A stretch of DNA of 64,000 bases from Combretum micranthum (GCA_024138025.1 JAMXBD010000392.1:868001-932000), one strand, 5' to 3'. Shown: positions 12,870-24,883, numbered from the stretch's first letter. Translations and numbers: made by a program. The notes: generated by a model from the sequence alone, not told the origin.

Positions 12870-13791
12870 ATGGCTTCTAAATATATTTACCAAATGTGAA
12901 TGGTGTGCTCCAATACCAAAAAATATATACTAAGAAGTTTTAAACACAATCCTAAATATCCAATAATGATAAAAATTGAATCTTATTTTGTATTTATTGG
13001 GTTTAATATAAGACAAAAAAAATTATGGGTTTTTGGATTTTATGAAATAAGATATTATAGAGCATGGATGATTTATGGAGTAGAGATATGACACATTAAA
13101 TCCTAAATTGAAATAGATTATAATTGAAATTCAAGCATTGATGTGATTCCATCGGTGGTTATTTGCTATAATCTGGCAATGATTTTGACAAGAACAATTA
13201 TTCGCTACAACCAAATTAAATTAATTGATAGAACTAAGAGAGTAATTCAAAAAAATAGAAAAAAATCTACTCGCACACACATCTTACTTGTAGTTGAGAA
13301 TCGTTAAAACTCTTTTCATAGCAAGAAAATACAGATGGACAAATGATTTCCATAAACAGTAGCATAGACATAGCAATTGCCAAAAGAATAATAGTCTGCG
13401 AACTAGCAATTTTTTAGACAGAATGAAGGTAACTTCATAATGGCAATATGAATATGTGCGAGGTTGATCGCTATCTCTTTACCCTCTGCAGCTGCTTAGT
13501 CAATCAGTGACAGAAATTGCGCACGAACTTGTACATACTACTGAAGTACAATTCTAAATGCTAAACCATGCCGATGGAAATGCAGATTGTATATTATACA
13601 AGAAAATGAGAGTTTGCTAAACTGACAAATTCAACCCGGGTAGAAAACCAAAGTTTGTGAGTATAAGAAAGACAATTCACACAGACATATATAGGAAAAA
13701 CATTCACCGAGAGAGAACACAATAAGCAAGTCATCCTTATGACCATAGAAAACCAACCAAGGATCAGTATAATGGCACGTTGTGCAAGTTA
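12870..13791 (-). other. 3' flank of SDE3-like copy A
   Basis: Non-coding DNA downstream of the minus-strand SDE3-like gene. Its segments recur at 19350-19780 (copy B), 21090-22230 (copy C) and 28690-28942 plus 45818-46080 (copy D). Shared words include GCATGGATGATTTATGGA and GACAAATGATTT. It is the reference used here to recognise the duplicated units and the retrotransposon empty site. Confidence 0.7.
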
Positions 13792-13815
13792 CTAGCGAGA
13801 TTTTTGGTCAGGATC

Positions 13816-16800
13816 CTATAGTTGTGTGATAAATGCTGAGTCCAGTGTTTTGTATGGAGCATTTTCTCTTAGTCTCTCAAAATATGATTTCTGCAAACCA
13901 TTCCTCGAAGCGATATCTGAGCGCACCCAACGGGAACCAGTGAGTGGCGAACCTGTGACTATAACGGATGTATCATCATTTGCAAAATTGGCTAGAGTAA
14001 TCATAACCTCAGGCTCAATAGCTGAAGAAGCATCAACCAGAAAAATATGAGTGAAATGTCCGACTTTTATGCCTCCATGATGTAAACGGAAACCACTCAC
14101 GAATGTGGAGAAAACTACCCTAAAGTTTTCGAGCTTTTTGAGAGGGGGACATGTGAAACAGTCATTTTCATAATGACAAGAAGCAACGATATCGTCAGGT
14201 ACTTCAATTATATCACGAAATGCTGCATTAGCTCGAAACATTTCCGATTCTGGAATATCCTTCATCAAGCTACTCATTAGATCGTCACATGTCCTGTTTT
14301 TAGGTGCACTTACAAGAATGTGGCAGTTCTCAACTCTTCTGTAAATTTCCAACACTGCTTCTCTGATCAAAACTCCTGCTCTTGATAGCATTGTAGGAGG
14401 ACCAATAACAAGATATGGTGGTGAGCCCTTGAGACCTAAGATATGACGCATTGCAGATTGTTGGTCCGAATCAAGCTTGTCAAATGATTGACTGGAAGGT
14501 GATCTTGGCGGATAATTGCTCCTGTAGGAGTTACCGGGGAATAAGAAGTTCTCAAACGAAGGACGTAGTGCAGCTTCAAGTGCTTGGTGAGCTCTTTTTA
14601 AGCAAACTCTGTTGAATGAAAAACTTATATCATATCTGGACCTTGAATTATGCTGCTTGTAAAAACTGTCTTCAAATTCAACTAAGACTTGAGTACTCTT
14701 TTGCACTCGGTTTATGATTCCCTGCTTTGCATTCGTATGAGTTAGTGTCATCAGGTATGCAAGATTGAAGTGTGCCGACATGTCAAACTTTATATATATA
14801 TATATATATATAAGAGTGAAAAGAGCATCATATAAAATTTTAGGAAATTATTTACTTACAAAGAGAAATCAATGATAAGTCAAGCATGAGAGGCAGAACA
14901 TGGAGTCCCTTCTAATGACATATAGAAAATTAGCAGTGATGATAAGATAAATCCGTTAGCTTAATGAGTTCTGGCATTTTCTTTTTTATCCCTCACATTT
15001 TCAATGCTAATCTTTAACCTGTGATCGTATGTCATATCTCTGAAAACATGATAAATCCTTCTTATTTCATGCAAAAAACATGAAGCGGACCGTTTATCAG
15101 ACTGTTTTTAGATTTACCATTTCTCATGGAGGAAATGTGAAGCAGAAGCTCTCACAGGACATGGGAAGGTGGTTTAAGCCTATGTCCTTATGTAATATGG
15201 TGAAACCATCGTGAGAGAGCTATAAACAGCAATTTCAAGAAAATGAAGTTTGCATGGTGGCGTGGAAGTAAGACTTAGGCAATTACTTAGACTGGGAAGA
15301 CAGAAGTCATAGAAGACCAGGCAATGTCCTGTCAATCTAACAATTTATTTTGTAGACTACTAGTAACTACGTGTGCATGATGATGTAAAATATTAGCACA
15401 ACCAATTCTGCCAGCCAGGTGCAAAGACCATGTTAAGCTTTATATTGAAATACCAGCAATATTTTATTCTGTAATCTTATTTCCATCTTATTTCATATCC
15501 AATATTTGTAAAAATGAGACAAAAATAAGAATGTGATAATAAGACACGATAAGATGCAGATAAAATGAATTAAGACAATAAACAAACAAAATAGAGATGA
15601 AACATGAATAAGAACAAGACTACTCAAACAGATTTCAGAAACACAAAAACACCACAAGGGTAAGAAACATGTAAGGTACAAATTAGGCACGAACGAGGAT
15701 AAGAATGAGATGGGATATTCTACTAGTAAAGAAAAGTGAAAATTTCATTACTAAAAGACTGACCTGGAATGTTCTATCTTGTTTACCAACAGGCTTTGCA
15801 AAAACAAAATCTCTAGACAAAAAGAAAGGACGCCTCTCGGGCACAGAGTCAATCTCAAAACTCACAAAAATTCTATTGTCCTTCACAACTTTTGCATCTC
15901 GATTTCCATCCTTACTTCGCTTCAAAACCGATGCTTCATGCAATTGCAAAGAGACATCCTTCAATTTGAAGTCGCTCCATTTCTGGTTACAAAACAAGAG
16001 CTTATAGCAAAAAGATAACATAGAAATAAACATAGCAAGATTTAAGAGGTAAAAGATTATAAAAATCGTTGAAGCTAATTGAATGAAAACAGCTATTGAA
16101 GAAGAAATTTGTATATTTCTGAATATGAATCAATCAGCTCATGGCACATCTTTAACTCTTAATGACACATTGTTCTAATACTCAAACTTCACCATTAACA
16201 GCTAATAAATTTTCAAAGCACCATAGGATATAATTCTAAAGATCAAAACCTTTGTTTACCACAACTAATTTGCACCTATATCGAAGCATCAGTGTCATTC
16301 AACACCTCCGATTCAATTCTACATTACAAACCGAATGTACTCCGTAGTGATACATCAGCAGCATGATTCCCAGACACCATTAGTATTTTAGTATAGTTTT
16401 CGGCAATTGCTCCAAAATAAAAGAGCTGCAGCGCAACGACACCATGCCTCTTAGTCATTAACTGTCCTCTTTAGAAGATACTCATCGATAACTTTCGAGT
16501 CATCTATATATCTCTGTGCCATTAACTACTAATGATATAAATGAAAACAATCCTTCAAAGCTTTTTGGCAGAAACTCATAAGCATGAGCAATTAGGGAGA
16601 AACTCCATGAGTAATTAGGCCAAAAATGTGAAATACGACTCCAGATTTCGCAACAAAACCCACCCATCATGGGATTACTGAGTTCCTTGACAATTGATTG
16701 ATGTAGAGGAAAAGAAAAGGCAAATGATAAAATGATAAAACATAAGGGTTGATAATGTGATACCTCAATGTAAAAATCCTCAGCATATAGTAGAGCAGCA

Positions 16801-17096
16801 AATTTGTCTTTGTATGTCAATGGAGCTAATGGACTTCTCAGAATCCCAGGCACCTCGTCCCTCTTGATGATATCCCGTATCTCCTTGGGCACCACATAAA
16901 TAGGTGAAGTATCTTCTTGTGTATATGTGGTTTCATTTGCCTCAGAGGAAACACGACGCAATATTTCTTTAACTGGTTTCGGCTCCCCTTCATGACGTGC
17001 AAAAGATGATGAACTGGGAATTGGAGATGATTTTGACTTTGAAGACACCACTGGTGGGGGTTTCGATGATGATGAAGATTCACTCGAAGAAGCCAT
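13816..17096 (-). CDS. SDE3/MOV10-like protein with degenerate helicase lobe (three exons)
   Basis: Spliced model on the minus strand: 17096-16764, 15982-15764 and 14721-13816, stop TAG included. Both introns are GT...AG (donors GTATCA and GTCAGT, acceptors CCAG and GCAG), and all three exons are whole numbers of codons, giving 485 residues. The N-terminus is Ser/Pro-rich (about residues 1-38); an SDE3-like region follows, with IPKEIR-like and FAALLYAEDFYIE motifs across junction 1. The lobe then keeps SFNRVCLKRAHQA, ILGLKGSPPYL, MFRANAAFR, VFSTFVSGFRLH and GHFTHIFLVDAS. The Walker A site reads GPPTMLSRAG, lacking GxGK, and the DEAG box is replaced by VDASSA, so ATPase activity is unlikely. 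The second RecA lobe is absent. SDE3/MOV10 proteins act in RNA silencing; any role here would be non-catalytic. An upstream anchor exon probably adds the true start. Confidence 0.75.
14722..15763 (-). other. intron 2 of the SDE3-like gene
   Basis: Bounded by GTCAGT at 15763 and GCAG ending at 14722. It holds a (TA)n tract at about 14789-14811 and no gene of its own. The join preserves phase and restores a continuous FQ-GIINRV reading that matches the family at this point. Confidence 0.75.
15983..16763 (-). other. intron 1 of the SDE3-like gene
   Basis: Bounded by GTATCA at 16763 and CCAG ending at 15983. The exon junction reads DFYIE-KWSDF, as expected in the family, which supports the exact boundaries. 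Open frames read through from the flanking exons into the intron soon end in stops. Confidence 0.75.
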
Positions 17097-17230
17097 TGGT
17101 GAAGGCTTTGGTGAAGTTGCTTGCTCTCTAGATGCAGTTGAAGAAGAACGTGTATCACTTTGTGCTCTCCTGGTAAAAAAAGTTTCGTGGGAATTCCTTT
17201 GGTCTTGTGTTTGCCCTTGTTCTCTGTTCT

Positions 17231-17365
17231 TTAAGAACTATCATGATTGCGATAGCGGTACTGGTAAGGATCCTCATGAGTTTCATCTTCCCTACCTAAA
17301 GTGCGTTTGAGGAACCAATATGAGGAGATTGCGATAGCGGCACCGGCAAGGATTCCCAAGACCAT
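17231..17365 (-). CDS. probable N-terminal membrane-anchor exon of the SDE3-like gene
   Basis: A 44-codon frame begins MVLGILAGAAIAISSYWFLK, a strongly hydrophobic segment followed by basic residues. That is the layout of a signal-anchor or single membrane span, and it lies 135 bases upstream of the next in-frame ATG of the helicase-like frame. The frame continues with a charged, Tyr-rich stretch and stops at TAA (17231-17233). A TTTTTTTACCAG acceptor-like site near 17173 opens into the downstream frame, so a short intron probably joins the two parts. Candidate donors (TTTAGGTAGGG near 17309, GATAGTTCTT near 17240) did not give one clear in-phase solution. It could also be an upstream ORF or a damaged first exon. 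Confidence 0.5.
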   Translation of the reverse strand: MVLGILAGAAIAISSYWFLKRTLGREDETHEDPYQYRYRNHDSS

Positions 17366-18372
17366 GTTGATGTTATGTGTTTGATTACACAAGGAAGAAA
17401 AAACTGGATTTTTCTTGTTTTACCGAGGAATTTTAGCACTTATTGGGATGATCTTGTGACAAAAACTCAGATCTATACTGCAAGAGAAGTGAATAATGTA
17501 GGGATGTAGTGTAGGCTGTAATTTGGATTAGCAATATGAGGAGATTGTGGTTTTCAGGGAGGGCCAGTGGTAATGTGCGGGAAAAATGATAAAAATGGTA
17601 TTCGTTATGACGAAAGGTGATGGATAATCTTAAGAGTTAAGACTTCTCTTGTGCATTATAAAGGTGATGGATAATCTTAAGAGTTAAGATTTCTCTTGGA
17701 AGGGCCTTCTAGGGAAAACAGTTCCATCGTAAAGTACATATGTCCAGAGTATGTGCTAATATTTTTTAACAAATAATGGAAGTAAAGTAATGCTATTCCC
17801 ATGAAGTGGTATGTTAGTGCTATCAAGTCTTTCTCCTTCTATGGTCCCATAGGTAAAGCATGTACGAGTTTTTGACATAAGTTTCAATAATATAAGCTTT
17901 ACATTCTGAACATCTTTATACTTTTTGGGCGGTTCCACCCTCATTATTACATCTCTTGACAAATAATAGGATAAAACCAATAGAAAATTAAAAAAAAAAA
18001 AAGATGACAATATTTAAGATAATAAACAGTATTAAAGACCCTAAAATAAAGGGCCTCAATAAAATAAAGAAAGAAATCACTAAGATAGAGAGAGAGGCGT
18101 GTAAAAAGCTAAATATTGCACCTTAAAATACTGCACCAGATCTTTAGCATTATACTTATACATGCCTTTATCCATCTATTAAAATGATGAGAGTTATAAG
18201 AGACCTGATTGGTCTAAAAAGAAAAATAACAAAATCATACAATTATATCCATCATCGAGCAGTAGTTTTATCGCAGCATTTACCATGTAGAAAATACGAG
18301 TTATTCATTGGACAGGAAAAAGACAAAAATTGCGCTTCTATTTGCTATGTTTCCTTTTGGGAATTTCAGAAG
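17366..18372 (-). promoter_or_regulatory. upstream region of SDE3-like copy A
   Basis: Non-coding 5' flank of the minus-strand gene; it recurs, diverged, at 19800-21085 (copy B). Shared words include TTCTCTTG, CTTCTAGGGAAAACA or its close variant, and GGACAGGAAAAAGACAAA. I cannot place a TATA box or start site with confidence. It carries a 47-bp tandem duplication (17613-17700). Confidence 0.45.
17613..17700. repeat. 47-bp tandem duplication in the upstream flank
   Basis: AAAGGTGATGGATAATCTTA followed by AGAGTTAAGA occurs at 17613 and again at 17660. The single-copy counterpart in copy B (around 19880) shows that the duplication is specific to copy A. Confidence 0.8.
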
Positions 18373-19334
18373 TAATTTTTTTGTTTAGGGTAAATAATAA
18401 TAATTACTTAAATAAATTAAAATTAAAAATAATTATCAATATATAATATCAAAATTATAATTTATATATAAAATATATAATATATATATCACTAATAATA
18501 CACACGATATATATTATATATGACATTTATATCGCGTGTGTTATCCACAATAAACGTTGATTAAACACACCCTATGCGGACTTGATTTTATTTTTTATGT
18601 CTGCACATCACTTTCTCTGTTCCCAAAAAAGCAAACGGTGAAAAGGAGGCATCTATTGGTCAAAAAAGTAAATGCATACAATAACTCTCAAAAGCAAATA
18701 GTGAAAAGGCCAGGCAAACAGTAAATGACTTAACACGTCATCTTCTGGATAGTTTTGTTTTTTCTTTTTTTTTTTCTAAATCATACATTTTAAGTCGAGC
18801 CAACAAATGACTTGAAATATGAGAATTTAACGTATATGAGCAATTTTATTGAAGTTGTTTCTCAGAGTCATGTATTAAGCATCTCAAAAAATTAATAAAA
18901 TGAGTTATTTAATATAAATTTTTTTGTTAGAATTATTTAGTGAAGTAACTTAAAATATAAGTTTTTATTTTTATTAGTAAAATATGAGGATGACAGCTAA
19001 AATAATATTTTTAAATTGTTAAGTAACTCTCTTTAAAAATTCATCAATACAAAGAGTTGTTAGGAAAGTTGCATGATATGAGAATCAGTGCTTGGCATAT
19101 TGACATAGCATATTAAGAAACTTATGGATAAAGTTGCTCTAACACCGTGTAAATCGGGATATAGGAATGGTAGATAAACTTAATATAGCGATTTATATCC
19201 ACGATTTGTTTGTAAATTTTTTTATTTTTTATTTAGATGTAAATTAATAATTATGTATTAATAATTAATTTCATTCAACTTACAGCTTAATTTTTCTATC
19301 TAGAAACGGCACACATGTATTACATCTAGATTTT
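18373..19334. other. AT-rich spacer between copies A and B
   Basis: No gene. It contains an imperfect inverted repeat (18496-18543) and AT-rich filler. The boundary with copy B is marked by CACGCTATCTCTCC at 19336. Confidence 0.4.
18496..18543. repeat. imperfect inverted repeat
   Basis: TAATACACACGATATA (18496-18511) and TATATCGCGTGTGTTA (18528-18543) are inverted copies with two mismatches over 16 bp, separated by 16 bp. This could be a MITE relic or a simple palindrome; there is no supporting target duplication. Confidence 0.5.
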
Positions 19335-21085
19335 CACGCTATCTCTCCTACTTGTCTATATTTTCCTTTTCGGTCCAAAGATCTAATGATCAACCACAGA
19401 CAATGTACTATCTTCAAACACAACTTTTAAGGTCCAATAATGATTTAAAAAGAAAAGTATCTTCTTTTGAATTTAATGGGTTTAAGTTTAACATAAAGAA
19501 AACAAAACATATTTGTGGGTTTTTTGGATTTTATGTAATAAGAAATTAAAGGGCATGGATGATTTATGGAATAGAAAGATGGGAGACTAATTCTTAAATT
19601 AAAATAGGTTTTACTTGAAATTCAAAAACCGAGGTGATTTATGATTTTCTATAATTAATCAGTAGTTGTTCGCTATAATCTCACATTCATTTTAACAAGA
19701 AAAATTATTCACTACAACCCGCATAAATTAATTGATAGAAAGTAATTCAAAGAGAATTCGGCAAAACAGAAGAGGAAAAAAAATTCAAAGAGAAAAATTT
19801 CGTAGATTTTTAGGGAGGGCCAGCGGTAATAATGTATAGGAAAAGTGATAAAAAAAAAGGTTTTTGTTATAACCATTATAAATGTGATAAATAAACTTTA
19901 GAGTTGAGATTTCTCTTGTAAGAGCTTTCTAGGGAAAACAATTCCATTGAAAAGAGGAATGGCTAGTAAATGCCAATATTTTCTAACAAACAATGGAAAT
20001 AATGCATAAATTTTTTAAACTATTTATATGGAAAATTTTATGAATACTTTTATATAACTAATTAATTTACATGGTATATTATAAAACCTTTCTCTTTCTA
20101 TGGTCCAATAGGTAGGATTCTTTGGTATATTTGAGCATGTACAAGCTATAATCCTTACATTTTGAGCATCTTTATTCTTTTTGGCTGCTTGACTGTTATC
20201 ATTAAATTTCTTGATAAATAATAAGATAACCCAATAGAAAATTTAAAAAATGATAATATTTAAGATAATAATTGGTATTGAGGACCCTAAAATAAGGACC
20301 TTTGATAAAATAAAGAAGCCCTCAAGGGAGAGAGGTTTTTAAAGATCTAAACATTACACCTTGAAATACTAAACCAGATCTTTATTATTATGCATGCTTT
20401 TATCCAAAGGATCACCCAATTTTAGTTATACCCTCCATTGAGGGTGTGTCAAATAAAATTGTGGGATCGCATGTATTATTGCATATAGCCAAAATTAGGT
20501 GGTCCTTTTATCCATCCACTACAATGATGGGAGTTACAAGGCTGGATTGGTCTATGAAAAAGTAAACCAAATCATACAATTTTCCATAAAATTAAATATT
20601 TACAATTTCTTTTTCTAATTATTATATATTAAAACTTTAAGAAGGGGAGGGAATTTGAACCTAGGTTAATTTCGGGAGACTGAGGTTCAATAGTGCCGAC
20701 ATAGTTGTAAAGTTTTTAGTATAAATAAATTTATTGAAGAGAAAAACCCATTACCACATAATAAATTTTAGTATAACAAATTTGGTGAAAAAAAATTGAA
20801 GAAAAAAACTAAAAAAAATTTTATTATTTAATGTTAAAACCCGTTACCACATAATAAATTTTATTATAAAAAATTTGGTGAAAAAAATTGAAGAACAAAA
20901 CTAAAAATAAATTTTATTATTTAATGTTAAAAGCGACTACCACATAATAAATTAAATGACCTCCACTTTGTTGCAGCACTTACCATGTAGAAAGGGTTAT
21001 ATTTCATTGATGCTCTTTGTCATAGGACAGGAAAAAGACAAAGTTTGCGCTCTTATTTGCTATCCTTGCCTTTTGGGAATTTCAC
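19335..21085 (-). pseudogene. SDE3-like copy B: flanks only, gene body deleted
   Basis: The left part (19350-19780) matches the 3' flank of copy A (12890-13250). At about 19795 it jumps straight to sequence matching the 5' flank of copy A (17545 onward: GGGAGGGCCAG, TTCTCTTG, TCTAGGGAAAACA). The whole coding part is missing, so this is a tandem duplicate with an internal deletion. It ends at a second CACGCTATCTCTCC word (about 21089) where copy C begins. No coding potential remains. Confidence 0.65.
20751..20957. repeat. 93-bp tandem repeat, about 2.2 copies
   Basis: TTACCACATAATAAATTTTA starts at 20751 and recurs at 20844 (TTACCACATAATAAATTTTA) and, partly, at 20937 (CTACCACATAATAAATT). The period is 93 bp. 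The insert lies within the upstream-flank part of copy B and is absent from copy A. Confidence 0.8.
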
Positions 21086-22230
21086 GCTATCTCTCCCACT
21101 TGGCTATCTTTTCCTTTTTTGTTCAATGATCTCTGCGTAAAATGATCGAACAAAGATAATGTACTAAGAATCTTCAAACACAATCTTTACGGTCCAGTAA
21201 TGATAAAAAGCCGAATCTTGTTTTGTATTTGATGGGTTTAAGTTTAACATAAATGAAACAAAATATATTCATGGGTTTTTTGGATTTTATAAAATAAGAA
21301 ATTAAAAGGTATGGATGATTTATGGAGTAGAGATGTGTAAAACTAATTCCTAAATTGAAGTATGTTTTACTTGAAATTCAAGATTCGAGGTGATTTATGA
21401 TTTTTCTATAATTAATTGGAGTTAATCGTTATAATCTCACAATGATTTTGACAAGAACAATTATTCACTACAACTAGTTTAAATTAATTGATAGAGTAAT
21501 TCAACGAGAAAATTTCTTGTCTAATCCGGAGTTTTATAAGTTCTGAATGATAATTACATTATATAGCATTTATACATACAGGCAAAGAAAATAAACTTAA
21601 TAACTAAAAGAATTACATAACATATTATCTAAGGAATCAAACATTGTTCTACCTAAGACCTAATTTCCTTAACGTAAAACTAATTCATAATAATAAAATA
21701 TCAAGAGAAAAATATGAGCATGCTTTTTAGAGTTCAGACAACTTTTTTTCTATTTTAGTGGGTTTCTAAATTCAAATAATGTGGAAGTTATATATATATA
21801 TAATATATATATATGATGAGGTTCAAGAAGATATTTGGAATGATATTGTTAGAAATATCAGGAGAAAAATCAAATATTTTTAGATGAATTTTTAAAGATT
21901 TTTATGAGAGTTTTTCTTAGTTTTTTTTTTTTCCTTAATTCAAATAAAGTAGGATACATGTATACACTTATACCATAAATTTTAAAGATATATTTATGAG
22001 ATATCTTGAGAGGAAAATTAACTAAACATTTTTAAAACAGGTATGTGGCCTTGATTGAGCATATGGTTCATACCCTTTATAGGAATCCACTTGCCCACAT
22101 ATCTTAATCATAATTGCAATTTATTGAAACCTTTTTCATAATAGGAAAATATAGATGGACAAATGATTTTCATAAGCAGTACTTTAGACATAGTAATTGC
22201 CGAAAGAATAACACTCACAAAATGAAGGTG
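21086..22230 (-). pseudogene. SDE3-like copy C: 3' flank only
   Basis: Matches 12890-13430 downstream of copy A, including ATGGATGATTTATGGAGTAG and GACAAATGATTT. A 21500-22090 insert without recognisable features splits the match. The similarity stops at about 22230, where a Copia-like element begins, and the coding part is not seen afterwards. Confidence 0.6.
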
Positions 22231-22386
22231 TGAAGATTATGTCCGCATGTCGTTACTGTATTTATCCAAATATTTATTTTTTATAGCCTCTTTGTAGTGG
22301 TTAGTTATGTTTGTTAGTTCTTGATTTACATATAAAATGTTTTGTAATAGATAGAATAATAGACTTCTTAATTCTACTTCTCAAGT

Positions 22387-22398
22387 TGGTATCAATGC
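22387..22398 (+). other. primer-binding site of the truncated Copia element
   Basis: TGGTATCAATGC differs by two bases from the initiator-Met site TGGTATCAGAGC of Copia elements and lies about 55 bp before the first GAG-like ATG (22455). Confidence 0.55.
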
Positions 22399-22454
22399 TC
22401 AAGGTAAAATCTCTGTTCTTTTTCTTCTTCATGACCTGTGTTTTTTATTCAGCC

Positions 22455-23340
22455 ATGGATGCAATAGTTGATTTGAATCGTAACCAACAAATTGATCTAG
22501 CAATTGCAGATCCTTTATGCATTTCTGGTTTGGACTGTCCAAATATGGTCATAAAATTATACTTTTTAATGGATATAATTTCCTAGCTTGGAGTAGGTCA
22601 ATCTAAATGGGATTAGAAGCTAAGATTAAATTAGGGTTTATAGATGGAATTACCTAATGCTAATTCTCCTGGTGAGTTGTTGGATTTTAAATTCCATGAT
22701 TAGTGAACTATCACATAATTATTTGTACACTAATTCAGCTTATGATTTGTGGAGTGAAATATCATAACTACATGGACAAGGAAATGGACCTTTTTTTTTT
22801 TTTTCAATTGCAATGTGAACTAAGCACTATTGAACAATTGAATCAATCTGTTAGAGAATATTATAACAAATTGAAGAAAGTATGGGATGAATTACAAGTT
22901 TTGCATTCATATCCTATATGTGATTGTGGCCAAGTTGAAAATTGTACATGTCGACGACTCAAAGAAAAAATTATAGGTTTTGAGATGCAAAGTAGGTTAA
23001 TCCAATTCTTAATGGGATTGAATGAGGATATGAATTAGTGAGGAGCCAAATTCTCTCCATGGATCCTTTAACCACTACTAATAAGGTTTATTATTTAGTT
23101 CAACAAGTTGAAAAACAAAAGCAGATTACTATGCAAGGGTCGGTTGTTCTAGATTTTTTTTTTTCCTTTTTTTAACAAATAAGCCTGGTATCGAAAGAAA
23201 TGTTAATGATAAAAGGAAGGGTAAAGGTTAGGATAGAATAACTTGTAAGAATTGTAAACAAGAAAATCATACAATTGAAAGTTGTTTCTAATTAATTGGT
23301 TATTCAGATTGGTATAAGGGAAAGAGAAACATTAAAGAAT
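22455..23340 (+). pseudogene. Copia GAG remnant
   Basis: Fragments in several frames from MDAIVDLNRN onward. The central part (22703-23038) carries the Copia GAG core LSTIEQLNQSVREYYNKLKK and a C-rich segment. A zinc knuckle CKNCKQENHTIESC (CX2CX4HX4C) is intact at 23244-23285. A T-run at 22791-22804 and several stops interrupt the frame. GAG packages element RNA in intact elements. Confidence 0.75.
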
Positions 23341-23599
23341 CTGAGAAAGTTGCTGCAGCTTGTTATTTTGATAAACAAAGTACGCCTATAACTGATATGC
23401 CTCTTGAGTCTTTGTTATGTAGGATAATGCAACAAAAACATGTTGATTCGAAGTTTCTAACCATTGTATGTTAGGAGGTTCTTCAAGCTTTAGAGCAAAA
23501 ACAGTTGTTGAATGATGATGATGCTTAAGCTGCGATAATTGTACAATTACTTTATTTATTCCTTTAAGTTTTAGTGCTGTAAATAACAATATGAGTCTT

Positions 23600-24090
23600 T
23601 GGAATATAGATGGGTGCTATGGATCATTTGACCCCTACTGACTTATACACTATACCTAACCCCATTTCAATTCAACTTCCTGATGGTCAACTTAAAAAGT
23701 TGAGATGGCAAGTTTAGTTCAATTCAATGCTTCATTAAAACTTCATGATGTATTGTATGTGCTAGACTTTAAACATAACCTATTATCTATGCACAATGTG
23801 TTATTAATAGATATTGTTGCACACATTGATGTCAATTCCTTTGTTTTTTCAAGACCCTGTTGCTAAACAAATCATAGCCAAAGCAAAAGACAGTAGAGGA
23901 TTGTATGTGATGGTTTTGAATGGTGTTAACCAAAGTCATACTTTAGTAGATCCTTTTGTGTTGTTTTCTGTTCAAAACAGCTCTTGTATTAGTTTAGATT
24001 CTTCTACTCTTTGTTTGTTTCACGAATGTCCAGGACATGTGTCCTTATCCCATCTTAGTGATAGTAAATTCATTTGTGATACTTAATCTG
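23600..24090 (+). pseudogene. Copia protease and pre-integrase remnant
   Basis: The GAMDHLTPTDLYTI segment near 23610 recalls the protease region after its lost D-S/T-G motif. It is followed by LHDVLYVLDFKHNLLS, the usual text before the GAG-pre-integrase domain, and by a CLFHECPGHVS remnant of the pre-integrase zinc region. There are frameshifts throughout. Confidence 0.6.
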
Positions 24091-24159
24091 AAGCAAAGTT
24101 TCATCTTTTACCTTTTGAACAAAGTGTTAATCATTCTTCTTAACCTTTTGCTTTACTAC

Positions 24160-24883
24160 ATATTGACATTTGGGGTCCTTTCTTGATTGCATTGGTCCGT
24201 GGTGCTCAATATTTTCTTACTGTCCTTGATGATTATTCACGTAATACATAGACTTATTTGTTGAATAATAAGTCTCAATTATTCAATTGTTTAAGCAATT
24301 TTCTTAAGATGACTTATAATCAGTTTTTAGCTACACCTAAAGTCATTCATTCTAATAATGAATCAAATTTTTTATCACATGCTTGTCAGGCTTTGTTTCA
24401 TAACCTAGGCATTATCCATCATCGTTTAATTGTATATTCATCACAACAAAATGGAAGAATTGAACGTAGACATCAGCATATTCTTGATACAGCTCATGCT
24501 TTAAGAATTCATGCTAATCTCTTTAAATCTTTTGGGGATAATGCATTTTGACAGCTACTCATCTTATTAATTTGATTCCCACATCTATGTTGCAATGGAA
24601 AATAATGTATGAAGTATTATATCACAAGAAGCCATTTTATTCTCCATTGAAGATTATGGGTTGTTTGTGCTTTGTAGTTGCAAATTCTCCTCATGGAGAC
24701 AAGTTTGATCTAAGAGGACTTAAATGTGTATTTTTAGGATATGCTTATGGTCAAAAAGGATACAAAGTGTTTGATTTGCATTCAAGAAGGATCTTTGTCA
24801 TTCATGATGTGGTCTTTCATGAACATGTTTTTCCTTTTAGGCATGTTCCTTCTAATGCTGTCATGCCTCAAAAGGGGGCCTAG
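24160..24883 (+). pseudogene. Copia integrase remnant
   Basis: The core starts with HIDIWGPF and continues with FLTVLDDYSR, VIHSNNESNF (one acidic residue position appears as N), LGIIHHRLIVYSSQQNGRIE and the C-terminal CVFLGYAYGQKGYKVFDL. Stops split it into frames 24258-24551 and 24548-24883. Sequence homology ends before the reverse transcriptase. Confidence 0.8.

Noticed and set aside
16838..17158. 106-codon alternative frame over exon 1 of the SDE3-like gene
   Set aside because: His/Leu-rich shift-frame reading of the Ser/Pro-rich exon; the other frame carries the family motifs and splices correctly.
18184..18375. 63-codon frame upstream of the SDE3-like gene
   Set aside because: The related stretch in copy B does not keep this frame open, so it is not conserved.
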